Positions 5,749 to 6,047 of a stretch of 6,047 nucleotides of DNA are shown piece by piece. Below the pieces are notes generated by a model, which saw only the letters and a program-made list of their open reading frames with translations, was not told the DNA's origin and searched no databases. Positions within the stretch are counted from its first letter, which is position 1. Each line of letters starts with the position of its first letter. The stretch lies in contig JAFLCF010000238.1 of the NCBI GenBank assembly GCA_017303735.1, positions 1-6,047 on the forward strand, written 5' to 3'. Source of the stretch: Anaerolineae bacterium. GTDB taxonomy: Bacteria > Chloroflexota > Anaerolineae > Anaerolineales > Villigracilaceae. A program made the position numbers and the translations under genes.

Positions 5749-6047
5749 TTATTTCTTCCAATGCATGGCATGAAGTTCCTCGCCTTCTTCAAAGCCAGAA
5801 ATGATGATGAGGGCGTTCGTGACCGTGTTGGTGGGATTCTTCCAGCGATGACGAAGCCTGGTAGCAAAGAGCAGGCTATCCCCCGGTTCGAGGCGGAAGG
5901 TCTCCTTTTCCACCGTGTACTCCAATTGCCCGCGCAGACAGAAGACAAATTCATGCCCTGAATGGACAATATCATGCGGACCGCAAGAAGCGCCGCTTTC
6001 CATGGTGAGCATGAACGGCTCCACACGCCCGGCAAAATTTTCACCGC
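5749..6047 (-). CDS. C-terminal cupin domain, probably of an XRE-family regulator (5' end outside window)
   Basis: The frame is open from the right edge to a TAA at 5749-5751, giving 98 visible residues. No stop precedes the GTG at 6024, so that codon is probably internal and the protein is cut by the window. The visible part is a single cupin_2 barrel. Motif 1 is GPHDIVHSGHEFVFCLRG (H31, E32), followed by EYTVEKETFRLEPGDSLLF. Motif 2 is RHRWKNP (H66, N70). The combination HEF...LRG...L.PGDS...HRW.NP is typical of the ligand-sensing C-terminal half of HTH-XRE/cupin transcriptional regulators, which respond to small metabolites. The helix-turn-helix itself is not in view, so a stand-alone cupin remains possible. 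The metal-binding set looks incomplete, as is common in the regulator class. The last codons and stop lie in a pyrimidine-rich tract (5719-5759). Confidence 0.75.
   Translation of the reverse strand, partial: GENFAGRVEPFMLTMESGASCGPHDIVHSGHEFVFCLRGQLEYTVEKETFRLEPGDSLLFATRLRHRWKNPTNTVTNALIIISGFEEGEELHAMHWKK

Noticed and set aside
5712..6044. Minus-strand 110-codon frame overlapping the cupin gene
   Set aside because: It lies in another frame of the cupin region and is Arg/Ser-rich with no recognisable domain; the competing frame has clear cupin motifs.

Overview
The window looks like bacterial chromosome, most plausibly from the Chloroflexota (Anaerolineae-like). This is an inference from protein style, not from a marker gene. 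The clues are a lipoprotein with a Thr/Pro-rich spacer, a long secreted enzyme followed by tandem 'TFSEAVNGVD..DF' Ig-like repeats and FN3-like domains, and a SufR-like regulator next to a DUF59/MIP18 protein. Base composition is moderate. I see no tRNA, rRNA, CRISPR array, transposase, integrase or phage gene.

Layout. (1) Positions 1-293 (+) hold the C-terminal end of an unrecognised protein with two membrane segments. It ends at a strong hairpin (308-339) that also terminates the convergent gene. (2) Positions 342-1316 (-) encode a lipoprotein with an M23 (LytM-type) peptidase domain. (3) A 100-bp divergent gap carries a good promoter for 1417-4473 (+). That gene encodes a secreted metallophosphoesterase of the tartrate-resistant/purple acid phosphatase type, followed by five Ig-like repeats and two FN3-like domains. 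(4) Positions 4551-5535 (+) form a two-gene unit: a winged-helix regulator with four C-terminal cysteines, then a DUF59/MIP18 (SufT-like) Fe-S assembly factor, closed by a terminator. (5) Positions 5634-5695 are a compact palindromic intergenic repeat. (6) From 5749 to the right edge (-) is the cupin end of what is probably an XRE-cupin regulator.

The genes fall into two themes. The left half is cell-envelope or extracellular: a peptidoglycan-type peptidase diverging from a large exported phosphoesterase. The right half is iron-sulfur homeostasis. The Cys-bearing regulator probably senses an Fe-S cluster and controls itself and the assembly factor. Its promoter has TTGACA-17-TATACT boxes and lies inside a 13-bp-arm perfect inverted repeat whose right arm ends in the ATG. 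The geometry predicts a leaderless, autorepressed transcript. This is the most informative regulatory signal in the window.

Nothing here clearly amounts to a wholly new system. The best leads are the leaderless self-operator of the Fe-S regulator, the palindromic repeat, and the modular phosphoesterase.
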